Source of the DNA: Halegenticoccus soli
GTDB taxonomy: Archaea > Halobacteriota > Halobacteria > Halobacteriales > Haloferacaceae
Reading direction: 5' to 3'
NCBI RefSeq assembly: GCF_002844195.1
Contig: NZ_PEND01000004.1
Location: 124,001 to 188,000, forward strand
DNA length: 64,000 bases
Shown here: positions 34,353-43,800 of the stretch, piece by piece
Numbering within the stretch: the stretch's first letter is position 1
Layout: the number at the start of each line of letters is the position of its first letter
Notes under the pieces: generated by a model
The model's input: only the letters and a program-made list of their open reading frames with translations
Databases searched by the model: none
What the model was told of the DNA's origin: nothing
Made by a program: the position numbers and the translations under genes

Positions 34353-36278
34353 TCACTTGAACCGGAACGTCTCGAGGTTCTTCGGCGCGAACGTCCGCAT
34401 GTTGAATTCGTGGTACAGCGCCGACGAGAGGTCCTGCACGGAGCGCTCGTCGCCGTGGACGCAGAGCACCTTCTCCGGCCGGGGGTTCATCGTCCGGACG
34501 AAGTTCATCAGGCCGTTGCGGTCGGCGTGCCCGGAGAAGCCGTCGACCGTCTCGACGTCCATCTTCAGCTTGAGCGTGTTGCTCCGACCGGAGCCGTTGC
34601 GGTCGTTGATCGGGACCTCGTCCCACCCGTTCTGGATGCGGCGGCCGAGCGTCCCCTGCGCCTGGTACCCGACGAAGACGAGCGTCGAGTCCGGATCCGG
34701 ACCGACGTGGCGGAGCCAGGACATGATGGGTCCGCCGGTGACCATGCCTGAGGTCGAGAGGATGATGGCCGGGCCGGAGTCGGCGACCTCCTGCCGCTCG
34801 TCCTCGCCGCCGTCGATGTGGTTGAACTCGTCGGCGAGGAACGGGTTCTCGTTCTCGTGGAAGATGCGGTCGCGCAGTTCGTCGCGGAGGTACTCGGGGT
34901 AGGTCGTGTGGATCGCCGTCGCCTCCCAGATCATCCCGTCGAGGTGGACGGGCATGCTCGGGATCTTCCCCTTGCGCATCGCCTCCTCCAGGACGAGCAT
35001 GATCTCCTGGGACCGTCCGACGGCGAACGCCGGGATGAGCACCTTCCCGCCCTCGTCGTGGGTTCGGTTGATGACGTCGATGAGGTTCCGCTCGGAGTCC
35101 TCCTGGTCGGTCTGGTAGTCGTTGCGACCGCCGTAGGTCGACTCCATCACGAGCGTCTCGACGCGCGGGAAGTCGTTGACCGCGCCGTTGAAGAGGCGCG
35201 TGTCCTTGTAGTGGATGTCGCCGGAGAAGGCGACGTTGTAGAGCCCGTCGCCGATGTGGAAGTGGCTCACGGCGGAGCCGAGGATGTGGCCCGCGTTGTG
35301 GAAGGTGAGCTTCACGTCCGGCGCGATGTCGGTCACGTCGCCGTACTCCAGGGGGATGGTGTGCTTGATCGCCTCGCGGACCATCTCGGACTCGTAGGGC
35401 GGCGTCCGGCCCTCCTTGGCCGCCACGTCCAGGTAGTCGAGCGTGAGGAGGCCCATCAGGTCGCGGGTCGGCTCGGTGCAGTAGATCGGGCCGTCGTAGC
35501 CGTACTTGAACAGAAGCGGGATCAGCGCGCTGTGGTCGAGGTGCGCGTGCGTGAGCACGACCGCGTCGATGGAGTTCGCCCCGGATCCGAGCGCCTCGGG
35601 GACCTGGAGGTAGGGGACCTCGCCCTCCGCGCCCGGCTTGTCGCCGCAGTCGATGAGGATCCGCGTCTCGGCGGTCGAGAGGATGAAGCTCGCGCGGCCG
35701 ACCTCCCGACAGCAGCCGAGCGTGGAGATGCGCACCCACTGTTCGCGGCCCATCTCCTCGCGGTGGATCTGCCGGCCGACCCGTTCGAGAATGTCGCGGC
35801 GCTCGTCGCGCTCCTGCTTGAGGAAGTTCCGGACGTTGGACACCGTCGACGACTCGATCGGCGGTGTCCGGACGACTTCGGGCGTCCAGCCGACCTCCTG
35901 GGTGATCTCGCGCAGCGTCGAGCCGTGCCGGCCGATGACCATTCCGGGCTTTTCGGCCTCGATGACGACCTCGCCGGTGTCGACGTGGAAGTCGAGGTCC
36001 GTCACGCCCGCCTCGTCGGGGATCACCTTCAGGATCCTGTCCTCCGCCTCCCGGGAGTCGGAGAGGACGTCCGGGTCCGGCCGGACGGTGATTCGCTTGC
36101 GGAGCTTCGACGCCAGCTTCCGAATCAGGTCGCCGTTCCGGGCGAACTGCTTCGGATGTCTGGTGTACACGACGAGTTCGGGGCCCTCGTACTTGACGTC
36201 GGACACCGTGATCCCGCTCGGAAGCTCGTTTTCGATCTCTGCTTTCAGTTCTTCCAGTTGCCTGTCTACTGAACTCAT
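34353..36278 (-). CDS. fttA: aCPSF1/FttA: KH-domain beta-CASP ribonuclease, transcription terminator
   Basis: The 641 residues match archaeal CPSF1. Two KH domains occupy residues about 1-150. The metallo-beta-lactamase domain carries the metal motif THAHLDHSALIPLLF near residue 240, and the beta-CASP insertion is present. Further metal-binding segments include GHILGSAVSHF, FSGDIHYKDT, and SGHADRNGL at the C-terminal part. FttA cuts nascent RNA after U-rich sequences and triggers transcription termination throughout archaea; it may also act in RNA decay. It is essential where tested. The start at 36278 follows a minus-strand AT-rich region. Confidence 0.95.
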   Translation of the reverse strand: MSSVDRQLEELKAEIENELPSGITVSDVKYEGPELVVYTRHPKQFARNGDLIRKLASKLRKRITVRPDPDVLSDSREAEDRILKVIPDEAGVTDLDFHVDTGEVVIEAEKPGMVIGRHGSTLREITQEVGWTPEVVRTPPIESSTVSNVRNFLKQERDERRDILERVGRQIHREEMGREQWVRISTLGCCREVGRASFILSTAETRILIDCGDKPGAEGEVPYLQVPEALGSGANSIDAVVLTHAHLDHSALIPLLFKYGYDGPIYCTEPTRDLMGLLTLDYLDVAAKEGRTPPYESEMVREAIKHTIPLEYGDVTDIAPDVKLTFHNAGHILGSAVSHFHIGDGLYNVAFSGDIHYKDTRLFNGAVNDFPRVETLVMESTYGGRNDYQTDQEDSERNLIDVINRTHDEGGKVLIPAFAVGRSQEIMLVLEEAMRKGKIPSMPVHLDGMIWEATAIHTTYPEYLRDELRDRIFHENENPFLADEFNHIDGGEDERQEVADSGPAIILSTSGMVTGGPIMSWLRHVGPDPDSTLVFVGYQAQGTLGRRIQNGWDEVPINDRNGSGRSNTLKLKMDVETVDGFSGHADRNGLMNFVRTMNPRPEKVLCVHGDERSVQDLSSALYHEFNMRTFAPKNLETFRFK

Positions 36279-36496
36279 GTGTCGAAGATACCCGTCCGTT
36301 TTGCGTCGGTTCGGGCTTCGCGCACTGCCGTCTCGACACGCGTCGGGCCCTGCGCGGACCCGCCGCCGGTCGATGCCACCTCGTGACCGTTCGTGTCGGA
36401 GAGCATAGTCGATGGTAGTACTGTCTGCTCGTGCCAGGTGCTCAACTGCGGGAAGAGGCAGTGAAAACCCGCTTAATCGCCAGTATTATCCCCCGA

Positions 36497-36504
36497 TTAT
36501 AAAA
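36497..36504 (+). promoter_or_regulatory. TATA-like box of the gene at 36546
   Basis: TTATAAAA lies 36-43 nt before the GTG at 36540 and 42-49 nt before the ATG at 36546, so the transcript would carry a short leader. Confidence 0.45.
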
Positions 36505-36545
36505 GCCTTCGCAAAAACGAAGCGTCGGCGACCCGTCCAGTGGCC

Positions 36546-37040
36546 ATGGAACTCACTCCGGACGCCGTCGCGGACGAGCACAGGTGGGTCAGAGAGCGCG
36601 CAGACGTCGTCGTTCCCCTCGTGAACGCCGTCCGCGCGGAGCTCGGCGAGCGGTTCGCGACCGACGTGCGACCGATCACCCGCGAGCAGTACCGCGCCGC
36701 CGTCGACGAGGCGTTCGCCGACGGAGATCTCGCGGTCAACGCGGCCGCGCTCGTCGGCCTGCTCCGCGAACTCGACGTCGAGGGTGACTACCCGGGCTTC
36801 GTCGTCGACGAACTCCTGGGGCGCGAACTCGCCGCGATGATCGCGGGCAACCAGCCGCTCCGCCTGCTCGCCGAGGCGACCTTCCACTACGCGGACGTGA
36901 TGCACCACCTCGACGACGACGCGGCCGGCGTCGACGACCTCGACGCCGCGCTCGCCGCGGGGATCCAGACCCGCCTGCCGGGGTGGGGCTGGACGGAAGG
37001 CGAGAGCCCCTTCGCGGTCCGCGGTCCAGACTCCGACTGA
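36546..37040 (+). CDS. Conserved-looking acidic helical protein (unknown function)
   Basis: This 164-residue protein is acidic and mostly helical, with RWVRERADVVVPLVNAVRAE, then TREQYRAAVDEAFADGDLAV and LLAEATFHYADVMHHLDDDA. I recognise no family. A GTG at 36540 is an alternative start, adding two residues. It is divergent from fttA, with about 270 bases of promoter region between them. The C-terminus ends in a short tail. Confidence 0.62.
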   Translation: MELTPDAVADEHRWVRERADVVVPLVNAVRAELGERFATDVRPITREQYRAAVDEAFADGDLAVNAAALVGLLRELDVEGDYPGFVVDELLGRELAAMIAGNQPLRLLAEATFHYADVMHHLDDDAAGVDDLDAALAAGIQTRLPGWGWTEGESPFAVRGPDSD

Positions 37041-37168
37041 TCCGTCCGCGTCGCCCCGCCTCCCCCGCGCGACTGCGGCTCTCTCCGCCCCGTTTCGACC
37101 CGATACCGTCGCGGCCGGGCGACATACTCGCGGACGCGAATTTTGTTTCCAATGTCGTGTGAAGAATA

Positions 37169-37177
37169 ATTAAATAC
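37169..37177 (+). promoter_or_regulatory. TATA-like box of the NSS transporter operon
   Basis: ATTAAATAC lies 34-42 nt before the ATG at 37211, suggesting a short leader of about 10 nt. Confidence 0.45.
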
Positions 37178-37210
37178 GACGTAAGTCCATGCAGTACGGT
37201 GTGATAACGT

Positions 37211-38671
37211 ATGTCCTCCGACGCGCTTAAAACTGCCCGCGGACAGTGGGGGAGCCGGTTCGGGTTCCTCATGGCCATGATCGGCGCGATGGTCGGCGTC
37301 GGCAACATCTGGCGGTTCCCGTACGTCGCGGGCGAGAACGGGGGCGGCGCGTTCATCCTGGCGTACCTCCTGATCCTGTTCGTGATCGCCGCGCCGGGGC
37401 TGATCGCCGAAGTCGCCCTCGGGCGGTACACGGAGAAGGGGGTGATCGGCGCGTTCCGCGACGTCGTCGGCCCCGGCGGACTCGTCGGCCTCGGCGTCGT
37501 CGTCCTCCTGGTCAACGTCGCGCTGATGTCGTACTACTCGCCGCTCGTCGGGTGGACGCTCTACTACGCGGCCCACTCGTTCCTCTTCACCTTCACGAGC
37601 GCCGCGTTCCGACCCGAGCCGTTCCTCGACGGGTTCCTCGCGAACCCCGCCCTCACGATCGCGATGCACACGATCGTGATGGCGCTCGTCGCGGGCGTCC
37701 TGCTCTTCGGCATCCGCGAAGGGGTCGAGCGCGTGGTCGTCGTCGCCGTCCCGGCGCTCGTCCTCTCGCTGGCCGCCATCACGGTGCGGGCGGTCACCCT
37801 CCCGGGGGCCGACGAGGGGCTCGCGTTCACCTTCGGCGTCCGGTGGGAGTTTCTCACGTTCAGCAGCACCTGGATCGCCGCGCTCGGGCAGGCGCTCTTC
37901 TCCACCGGCCTCGGCTGGGGGATCGCGCTCACGGTCGGCAGCTACCTCCGGAAGTACGACGACGTCCCGCTCGGCGGCGGCATCTTCACGGCGATCGGCG
38001 AGTCGAGCGTCGCCGTCCTCGCGGCCTTCGCGATCTTCCCGATCGTCTTCGCGTACGGCCTGGCCCCGGACACGGGGGCGACGCTGGCGTTCGTCACCCT
38101 CCCGCAGGTGTTCTCGGAGATGGCCGCCGGCTGGATCTGGGCGATCCTCTTTTTCGTCGGCTTCTTCCTCGCGGCGTTCACCTCGGCCATCGTGATCACC
38201 GAGGTCGCCGTCACGACGGTCAGCGAGGAGACGCGGTTGAGCCGCAGGCAAACCGTCCTGGCGGTCTGCGGGCTGATCTGGCTCCTCGGCCTGCCGAGCG
38301 CACTCTCCGCGGACGTCCTCGACTTCGCGGACTTCGTCTTCGGCAACTGGGGGCTGCCGCTGGCCACGCTCTGCATCATCGGCGTCATCGGCTGGAAGCT
38401 CGGCCCGGAGCGGCTCCGCGTGCTCTCGGTCAACCAGAACGCGGGCGTCTACGTCGGCCGGTGGTGGAACGGCGTCGTGAAGTACGTCGTCCCGGCGATC
38501 ATGCTGTTCATCATGGCGTACTTCGCCTACGACAGCTTCGGCGACCCGCGGATGATCGCCGGCATGGTCGTGCTCGTCTCGTTCCCGCTCGCCGGCTACG
38601 CGGTCATGCGCTACCTGGAAGGCGGCGAGGAGCCGGGGCCGTCCGGCAAGGCGGCGGGGGGCGACGACTGA
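37211..38671 (+). CDS. Sodium-dependent (NSS-family) transporter
   Basis: This 486-residue protein is a neurotransmitter:sodium symporter-type carrier (LeuT fold) with about 12 helices. The signature TM1 with its unwound centre, GAMVGVGNIWRFPYVAGENG, is intact. NSS proteins import amino acids or related zwitterions with sodium. The stop codon shares one base with the ATG of a small downstream membrane protein (TGATG), so the two are translated together, as in the bacterial MetP-MetS methionine transporter. Confidence 0.93.
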   Translation: MSSDALKTARGQWGSRFGFLMAMIGAMVGVGNIWRFPYVAGENGGGAFILAYLLILFVIAAPGLIAEVALGRYTEKGVIGAFRDVVGPGGLVGLGVVVLLVNVALMSYYSPLVGWTLYYAAHSFLFTFTSAAFRPEPFLDGFLANPALTIAMHTIVMALVAGVLLFGIREGVERVVVVAVPALVLSLAAITVRAVTLPGADEGLAFTFGVRWEFLTFSSTWIAALGQALFSTGLGWGIALTVGSYLRKYDDVPLGGGIFTAIGESSVAVLAAFAIFPIVFAYGLAPDTGATLAFVTLPQVFSEMAAGWIWAILFFVGFFLAAFTSAIVITEVAVTTVSEETRLSRRQTVLAVCGLIWLLGLPSALSADVLDFADFVFGNWGLPLATLCIIGVIGWKLGPERLRVLSVNQNAGVYVGRWWNGVVKYVVPAIMLFIMAYFAYDSFGDPRMIAGMVVLVSFPLAGYAVMRYLEGGEEPGPSGKAAGGDD

Positions 38672-38988
38672 TGCCGCTCTCGGCCGACGTCTGGGCGATG
38701 ATGCTGTTCGTCGTCGTCTCCTTCTGGGGAGTGGCGGGCTGGGCGCTCGTCCGGACGATGCGGCAGGAGGATCGGAAGGTCGAACTGCTCGAATCGCAGC
38801 GCGAACTCGACACGTACTCGCCGAAGGCGCTCGACGACCTCCGCGAGTGGATCGAGGCGCACCCCGACGATCCCTACGCGGCGGACGCGCGCGAGAAGTA
38901 CAACGAGTGCGTCGAGACGCTCCGGACGACTGACCGGCACTTCTACGGCTGGAGCGACGAGCGGATCGCCCGCCTGGAGAAACTGTAG
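38671..38988 (+). CDS. Small membrane partner of the NSS transporter
   Basis: This 105-residue protein has one transmembrane helix (about residues 7-28, VWAMMLFVVVSFWGVAGWAL) followed by a cytoplasmic, acidic helical tail of about 75 residues. The ATG shares one base with the transporter stop, tight coupling. Bacterial NSS carriers of the MetPS type need a similar one-helix subunit, MetS, of about 60 residues. This protein has a much longer tail, so the analogy is by position and topology, not sequence. It is likely a stabilising or regulatory subunit. Confidence 0.75.
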   Translation: MPLSADVWAMMLFVVVSFWGVAGWALVRTMRQEDRKVELLESQRELDTYSPKALDDLREWIEAHPDDPYAADAREKYNECVETLRTTDRHFYGWSDERIARLEKL

Positions 38989-39023
38989 GGGCGGCGCGTC
39001 CGCCGCTCGACGAACACACCGAG

Positions 39024-39030
39024 TTTAATA
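39024..39030 (+). promoter_or_regulatory. TATA-like box of proS
   Basis: TTTAATA lies 23-29 nt before the ATG at 39053, as expected for a leaderless transcript. Confidence 0.5.
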
Positions 39031-39052
39031 CCCTCGTCGGCCAGTTCCAGGT

Positions 39053-40570
39053 ATGAGCGACGCACAGGAGCTCGGCATCACCGAGTCCAAGGAGCACAGC
39101 ACCGGCGAGTGGTACGCCGAGGTCGTCCAGAAGGCCGGCCTCGCGAACTACGCGCCCGAGGGGATGAGCGGATTCATCATCACCCGCCCCCGCGGCTACG
39201 CCCTCTGGGAGCGGATCCAGTCGGACCTGGACGCGAAGTTCAAGGCCACCGGCGTGCGGAACGCCTACTTCCCCCTCTTCATCCCCGAGAGCTACCTCGA
39301 ACGCGAGAAGGACATCGTCGAGGGCTTCGATCCCGAGGTCGCCTGGGTCACCCACGGCGGCCGCGAGGAACTGGAAGAGCGCCTCGCCGTCCGCCCCACG
39401 AGCGAGAGCATCATCGCGCCCTACATGAGCCAGTGGGTCCGCAGCCACCGCGACCTGCCCCTCCGCGTCAACCAGTGGTGCAGCGTCGTCCGCTGGGAGG
39501 CGACCGACACCAAGCCGTTCTTCCGCACGAAGGAGTTCCTCTGGCAGGAGGGCCACACCGCCCACGAGACCCGCGAGGAGGCGTGGGACGAGACGATGAC
39601 CCGCCTCGACCAGTACGAGTCGGTGTACGAGGACACCCTCGCCATCCCCGTCCTCCGAGGGCGAAAGCCCGAACACGACAAGTTCCCCGGCGCGGACACC
39701 ACGACGACCGTCGAGGCGCTGATGCCGGACGGGAAGTCCGTCCAGGGCGCGACGAGCCACTACCTCGGGACGAGCTTCGCCGAGGCGTTCGACATCACGT
39801 TCTCCGACCCCGACGAGGAGGAGCGGGTGGCGCACACCACCTCGTGGGGGCTGTCGTGGCGCGCGCTCGGCGCGCTCATCATGACCCACAGCGACGATCA
39901 GGGGCTCGTCGTCCCCCCCGCGATCGCGCCCGAGCAGGTTGTCGTCGTCCCCATCTGGCAGGAGGACACGAGGGACGCCGTCCTCGAGTACGCCGAGGGG
40001 ATCGCGGCGGACCTCCGGGAGGCCGGCGTCCGCGTCGAACTCGACGACCGCGACGAGCGCAACCCCGGGTTCAAGTTCAACGAGTGGGAGCTGAAGGGCG
40101 TCCCCGTCCGGTTCGAGATCGGCCCCAACGAGGTCGACGACGGCGAGGTGACGGTCGTCCACCGCCCCGACGGCGAGCAGGTCGTCGAGGCCCGCGACGG
40201 GATCGTCGACGCCGTCGAGGACCACTTCGACGAGGTGTACGGCAAGTTGTACGCGCGCGCGGAGGAGAACCTCGCCGAGAACGTCCGCGACGCCGACAGC
40301 CGGGAGGAGATCCTGGGCACGATCGGCCGCTACGGCGGCTACGTCCGCGCCCCCTGGTGCGGGGACGAGGCCTGCGAGGCCGAGATCAAAGAGCAGATCG
40401 CCGCCGAGATCGTGATGGTTCCCTTCGAGGACGACGCCGCGTCGGAGACGCGACGCGGAGACGACACGGCCTTCGCCGGTGAGGATCTGCGGCTCGACCT
40501 CGAAGGCCGCGACTGCGCGGTCTGCGGCGACGAAGCCGTCGAAACCGCGTACTTCGCCAAGTCGTACTGA
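39053..40570 (+). CDS. proS: Prolyl-tRNA synthetase (archaeal/eukaryotic type)
   Basis: This 505-residue class II enzyme lacks the bacterial editing insertion. Visible motifs are VRPTSESIIAPYMSQWV, then RWEATDTKPFFRTKEFLWQE (motif 2) and GLVVPPAIAPEQVVVVPI at the start of the anticodon domain. The C-terminal zinc-like domain ends CGDEAVETAYFAKSY, with the terminal Tyr typical of this type and paired Cys residues at CGDEAC and CAVCGDEA. It charges tRNA-Pro. It is the only aminoacyl-tRNA synthetase in the window. Confidence 0.96.
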   Translation: MSDAQELGITESKEHSTGEWYAEVVQKAGLANYAPEGMSGFIITRPRGYALWERIQSDLDAKFKATGVRNAYFPLFIPESYLEREKDIVEGFDPEVAWVTHGGREELEERLAVRPTSESIIAPYMSQWVRSHRDLPLRVNQWCSVVRWEATDTKPFFRTKEFLWQEGHTAHETREEAWDETMTRLDQYESVYEDTLAIPVLRGRKPEHDKFPGADTTTTVEALMPDGKSVQGATSHYLGTSFAEAFDITFSDPDEEERVAHTTSWGLSWRALGALIMTHSDDQGLVVPPAIAPEQVVVVPIWQEDTRDAVLEYAEGIAADLREAGVRVELDDRDERNPGFKFNEWELKGVPVRFEIGPNEVDDGEVTVVHRPDGEQVVEARDGIVDAVEDHFDEVYGKLYARAEENLAENVRDADSREEILGTIGRYGGYVRAPWCGDEACEAEIKEQIAAEIVMVPFEDDAASETRRGDDTAFAGEDLRLDLEGRDCAVCGDEAVETAYFAKSY

Positions 40571-40670
40571 ACGGCGCTCCAGTCGACCGCCCCGTCTCCG
40601 CTCACGCTCGTTCGCCTCCGAGCCCGCGGCGGGCGCTCGCTCGTCCGAACCCGCCGCAGCCACTCGACCC

Positions 40671-40788
40671 GAGGGCGCACGCGGACGCGACCTCGCATCC
40701 GAGGGCGTCGGCAGGCGCGCCCTCGCTTCGAAGGCGCGCACAAGCACGCCCTTGCTTCGAATGCGTGCTTGTGCACGCCCTCGCTTTG
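40671..40788. repeat. Four imperfect tandem repeats of 29-30 bp
   Basis: Units run 40671-40700, 40701-40730, 40731-40759 and 40760-40788. Each has the form gAgGGCG...-CGCCCTCGC-TTcG, with the last half best conserved (ccctcgcttcg and its variants). Units 3 and 4 are inverted over part of their length, giving the hairpin. Number of units is too small and identity too low for a CRISPR. Confidence 0.65.
40738..40774. promoter_or_regulatory. 12-bp stem-loop upstream of glutamate synthase
   Basis: GCACAAGCACGC (40738-40749) and GCGTGCTTGTGC (40763-40774) are perfect complements with a 13-base loop. It lies about 120 bases before gltB and 168 bases after proS. It could be the 3' end of proS, a structured small RNA, or a protein-binding inverted repeat. 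Confidence 0.4.
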
Positions 40789-40893
40789 CAGAACCGTGAA
40801 CGACATGTATTCCTTATATTCCCTTATGTGGTGTTAGTACGCACTTATTCTTTCAGGGGTAGGCTGATAAGCCGGAAGTTCTTTTGAGGTCTC

Positions 40894-43800
40894 ATGACCA
40901 AGCCACAGAGTGACGAACACCCCGTAGGGTTGGCCGATCCGACCGACGAACGGTCCAACTGCGGGGTCGGCGCCGTGATCGACCTCGACGGCGGCCGCTC
41001 CCACGAGACGGTCGCCGACAGCCTGGCGCTCCTCGAGAACCTCGAACACCGCGGCACCACCGGCGCGGAGGAGAACACCGGCGACGGCGCCGGCATCCTC
41101 GTCCAGCGCCCAGACGAGTTCTTCGAGGCGACGCTCGACGTCGCCCTGCCGGAGACGTACGCGGTCGGATCGCTCTTCATGCCCCGCGACGACGCGGCCC
41201 GCGAGGCCGTGACGGAACTGTTCGAGGAGGCGCTCGCCGGGTACGGTCTCGACGTGTTCCACTGGCGCGACGTGCCGACCGACAACGCGGACCTCGGCGA
41301 GACCGCGCTCGAATCCGAACCGGACGTGTGGCAGGCGTTCGTCCGGCCCGCCGAGAACGGGGTGACGGTCCGCGGCGACGACGCGGTATCGGCGTTCGAC
41401 CGCGCGCTCTACGTCGGCCGACGCGCCGCCGAGAACGCGATCGAAGCGGCCGAAATCGACGGCTCCGGCCGCTTCTACGTCTGCTCGCTGCACCGCAAGA
41501 CGCTCGTGTACAAGGGCCTCCTGAAGGCCGAACAGCTCCCGACGTACTACCCGGACCTCGCCGACGAGCGGATGCAGACGACGCTCGCGCTCGTCCACGC
41601 GCGCTTCTCGACGAACACCCTCGGGGCGTGGCACCTCGCGCACCCGTACCGGAACATCATCCACAACGGCGAGATCAACACCATCCGGGGCAACGTCAAC
41701 TGGATGCGCGCCCGCGAGACGGACCTCGAACACCCGGACCTCGGCGACGAGATAGACACGCTCAAGCCGGTGACGGTCGCAGACCAGAGCGACACGGCGT
41801 GCGTCGACAACGTGGTCGAGCTCCTGCTCCAGTCGGGGCGGGAGCTCCCCCACGTCCTGCGGATGCTCATCCCCGAGGCGTACCGCAACGACGACGCCAT
41901 GGACGCCGACCGGCGCGACTGGTACGACTTCCACGCCAGTCTCGTCGAGCCGTGGGACGGCCCGGCGCTCGTCGCGGCGACCGACGGCGACCGCGTCGCC
42001 GCCGTGCTCGACCGCAACGGGCTGCGCCCGTGCCGGTACGACGTCACCGCCGACAACCGCCTGATCATGGCCAGCGAGGTCGGCGCGCTCGACGCGGAAC
42101 CGAGCGAGATCGTAGAGCGCGGCCGCCTCAAGCCCGGTCAGCTGTTCATGGCCGACCCCGAGGAGGGCCGCGTCATCCCCGACGAGGAGGTGTTCGAGTC
42201 GCTCACGGACCGCAAGTACGGCGAGTGGATCCGGGAGGAGCAGCGCCGCCTCGCTGACCTCGCCGACGACGGGGACCACGCGACCCGCGGGGAGGTGGAC
42301 GCGCTCCGCGCCCACCAGGCGGCGTTCGGGTACACCCACGACCAGCTGAACCACCTCATCGAGCCGATGGCGAAGCAGGGGAAGGACCCGGTCGGCTCGA
42401 TGGGCGACGACACCCCGCTTTCGGTCCTCTCGGAGATCAACCGGCCGCTTTTCACCTACTTCAAGCAGCTGTTCGCGCAGGTGTCGAACCCGCCGATCGA
42501 CTACATCCGCGAGGAGCTGGTGACGAGCCTCGAGAGCCGGCTCGGCCCCCAGCGGAACCTCCTCGACGAGTCGCCCGAGCACGCCCGACAGCTCGTCCTC
42601 GACTCGCCCGTCCTGACCGACGCCCAGACGGAGGCGATCAAGGACCTCGGCGGCGACGGTGCCGCCTCGGCTTCCGACCTCGGCGGCGGCGACGCTTCGG
42701 ACGGCCTCCGCTCGGCCGTCGTCGACATGACCTACGAGCGCGGCGACGGCGACGGGGGGGCGGCGCTGGAGGCGGCCGTCGAACGCCTCCGCGAGGACGC
42801 CCGCGAGGCGATCGAGGGCGGCGCGGACATCGTCGTGCTCTCCGACCGGAACGTTGGCCCCGACCGCGTGCCGATCCCGAGCCTGCTGGCGACGGGTGCG
42901 GTCCACCACTCGCTCGTCCGCAACGGCCTGCGCAACCACGTCGGCCTCGTCGTCGAGTCCGGCGACCCCCGCGAGGTTCACCACCTCGCCACGCTCGTCG
43001 GCTACGGCGCGGGCGCGGTCAACCCCTACCTCGCCTACCAGACGATCGAGGACATCGTCGCCGGTCCCGACGGGGCCGACGAGTCGGCCGCCATCGCGGC
43101 GTACAAGAAGGCGCTGGAGGACGGCCTCCTGAAGACGATGGCGAAGATGGGCATCTCGACGGTCGCCTCCTACCAGGGCGCGCAGATCTTCGAGGCGGTC
43201 GGGCTCGACTCCGACCTCGTCGGCGAGTACTTCGAGGGGACGGAGATCCGGACCGAGGGCATCGGGCTGCCCCAGATCGAGGAGGACCTGCTCACGCGCC
43301 ACGTGGTCGCCTTCGGGAGCGAGGACGAGCCGAAGCTCGACCGCCAGGGCGAGTACGAGAACCGCTCGGGCGGTCTGCACCACCAGTGGAACCCGAAGAC
43401 GGTCGGGACGCTCCAGCAGGCGGTCCGCTCGGGCAGCTACGAGAAGTACGGCGAGTTCGCCGAACTCGTCAACGACCAGTCCGAGGAGCTGCAGACGCTG
43501 CGCGGCCTCCTGGAGTTCGAGAGCGACCGCGACCCCGTCCCGATCGAGGAGGTCGAACCCGTCGAGGAGATCGTCACGCGCTTTTCCACGGCGGCGATGT
43601 CGCTCGGTTCCCTGTCGCCCGAGGCCCACGAGAACAACTCCATCGCGATGAACCGCATCGGCGGGAAGTCGAACTCCGGCGAGGGCGGCGAGCCGCCGGA
43701 GCGGTTCGGCACGGAGAAGGAGTGCAACGTCAAGCAGGTCGCCTCCGGCCGCTTCGGCGTGACGAGCCACTACCTGACCTCGGCCGACGAGCTCCAGATC

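Larger units (their letters stand above)
40571..40893. other. proS-gltB intergenic region with repeats, hairpin and promoter
   Basis: These 323 bases hold a four-unit imperfect tandem repeat (40671-40788), a 12-bp-stem hairpin inside it (40738-40774), and an AT-rich stretch (40805-40870) with several TATA-like candidates (TTATATT at 40814-40820, TTATTC at 40846-40851, and GATAAG at 40865-40870, this last about 25-30 nt before the gltB ATG). I see no credible protein gene. Confidence 0.6.

Noticed and set aside
36887-40747. A 1286-codon open frame on the minus strand across the NSS transporter and proS
   Set aside because: It covers two clear plus-strand genes and has Arg/Asp/Gly-rich low-complexity sequence unlike haloarchaeal proteins.
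40671-40788. Possible CRISPR array
   Set aside because: Only four imperfect units, directly adjacent without spacers, and no cas genes in the window.
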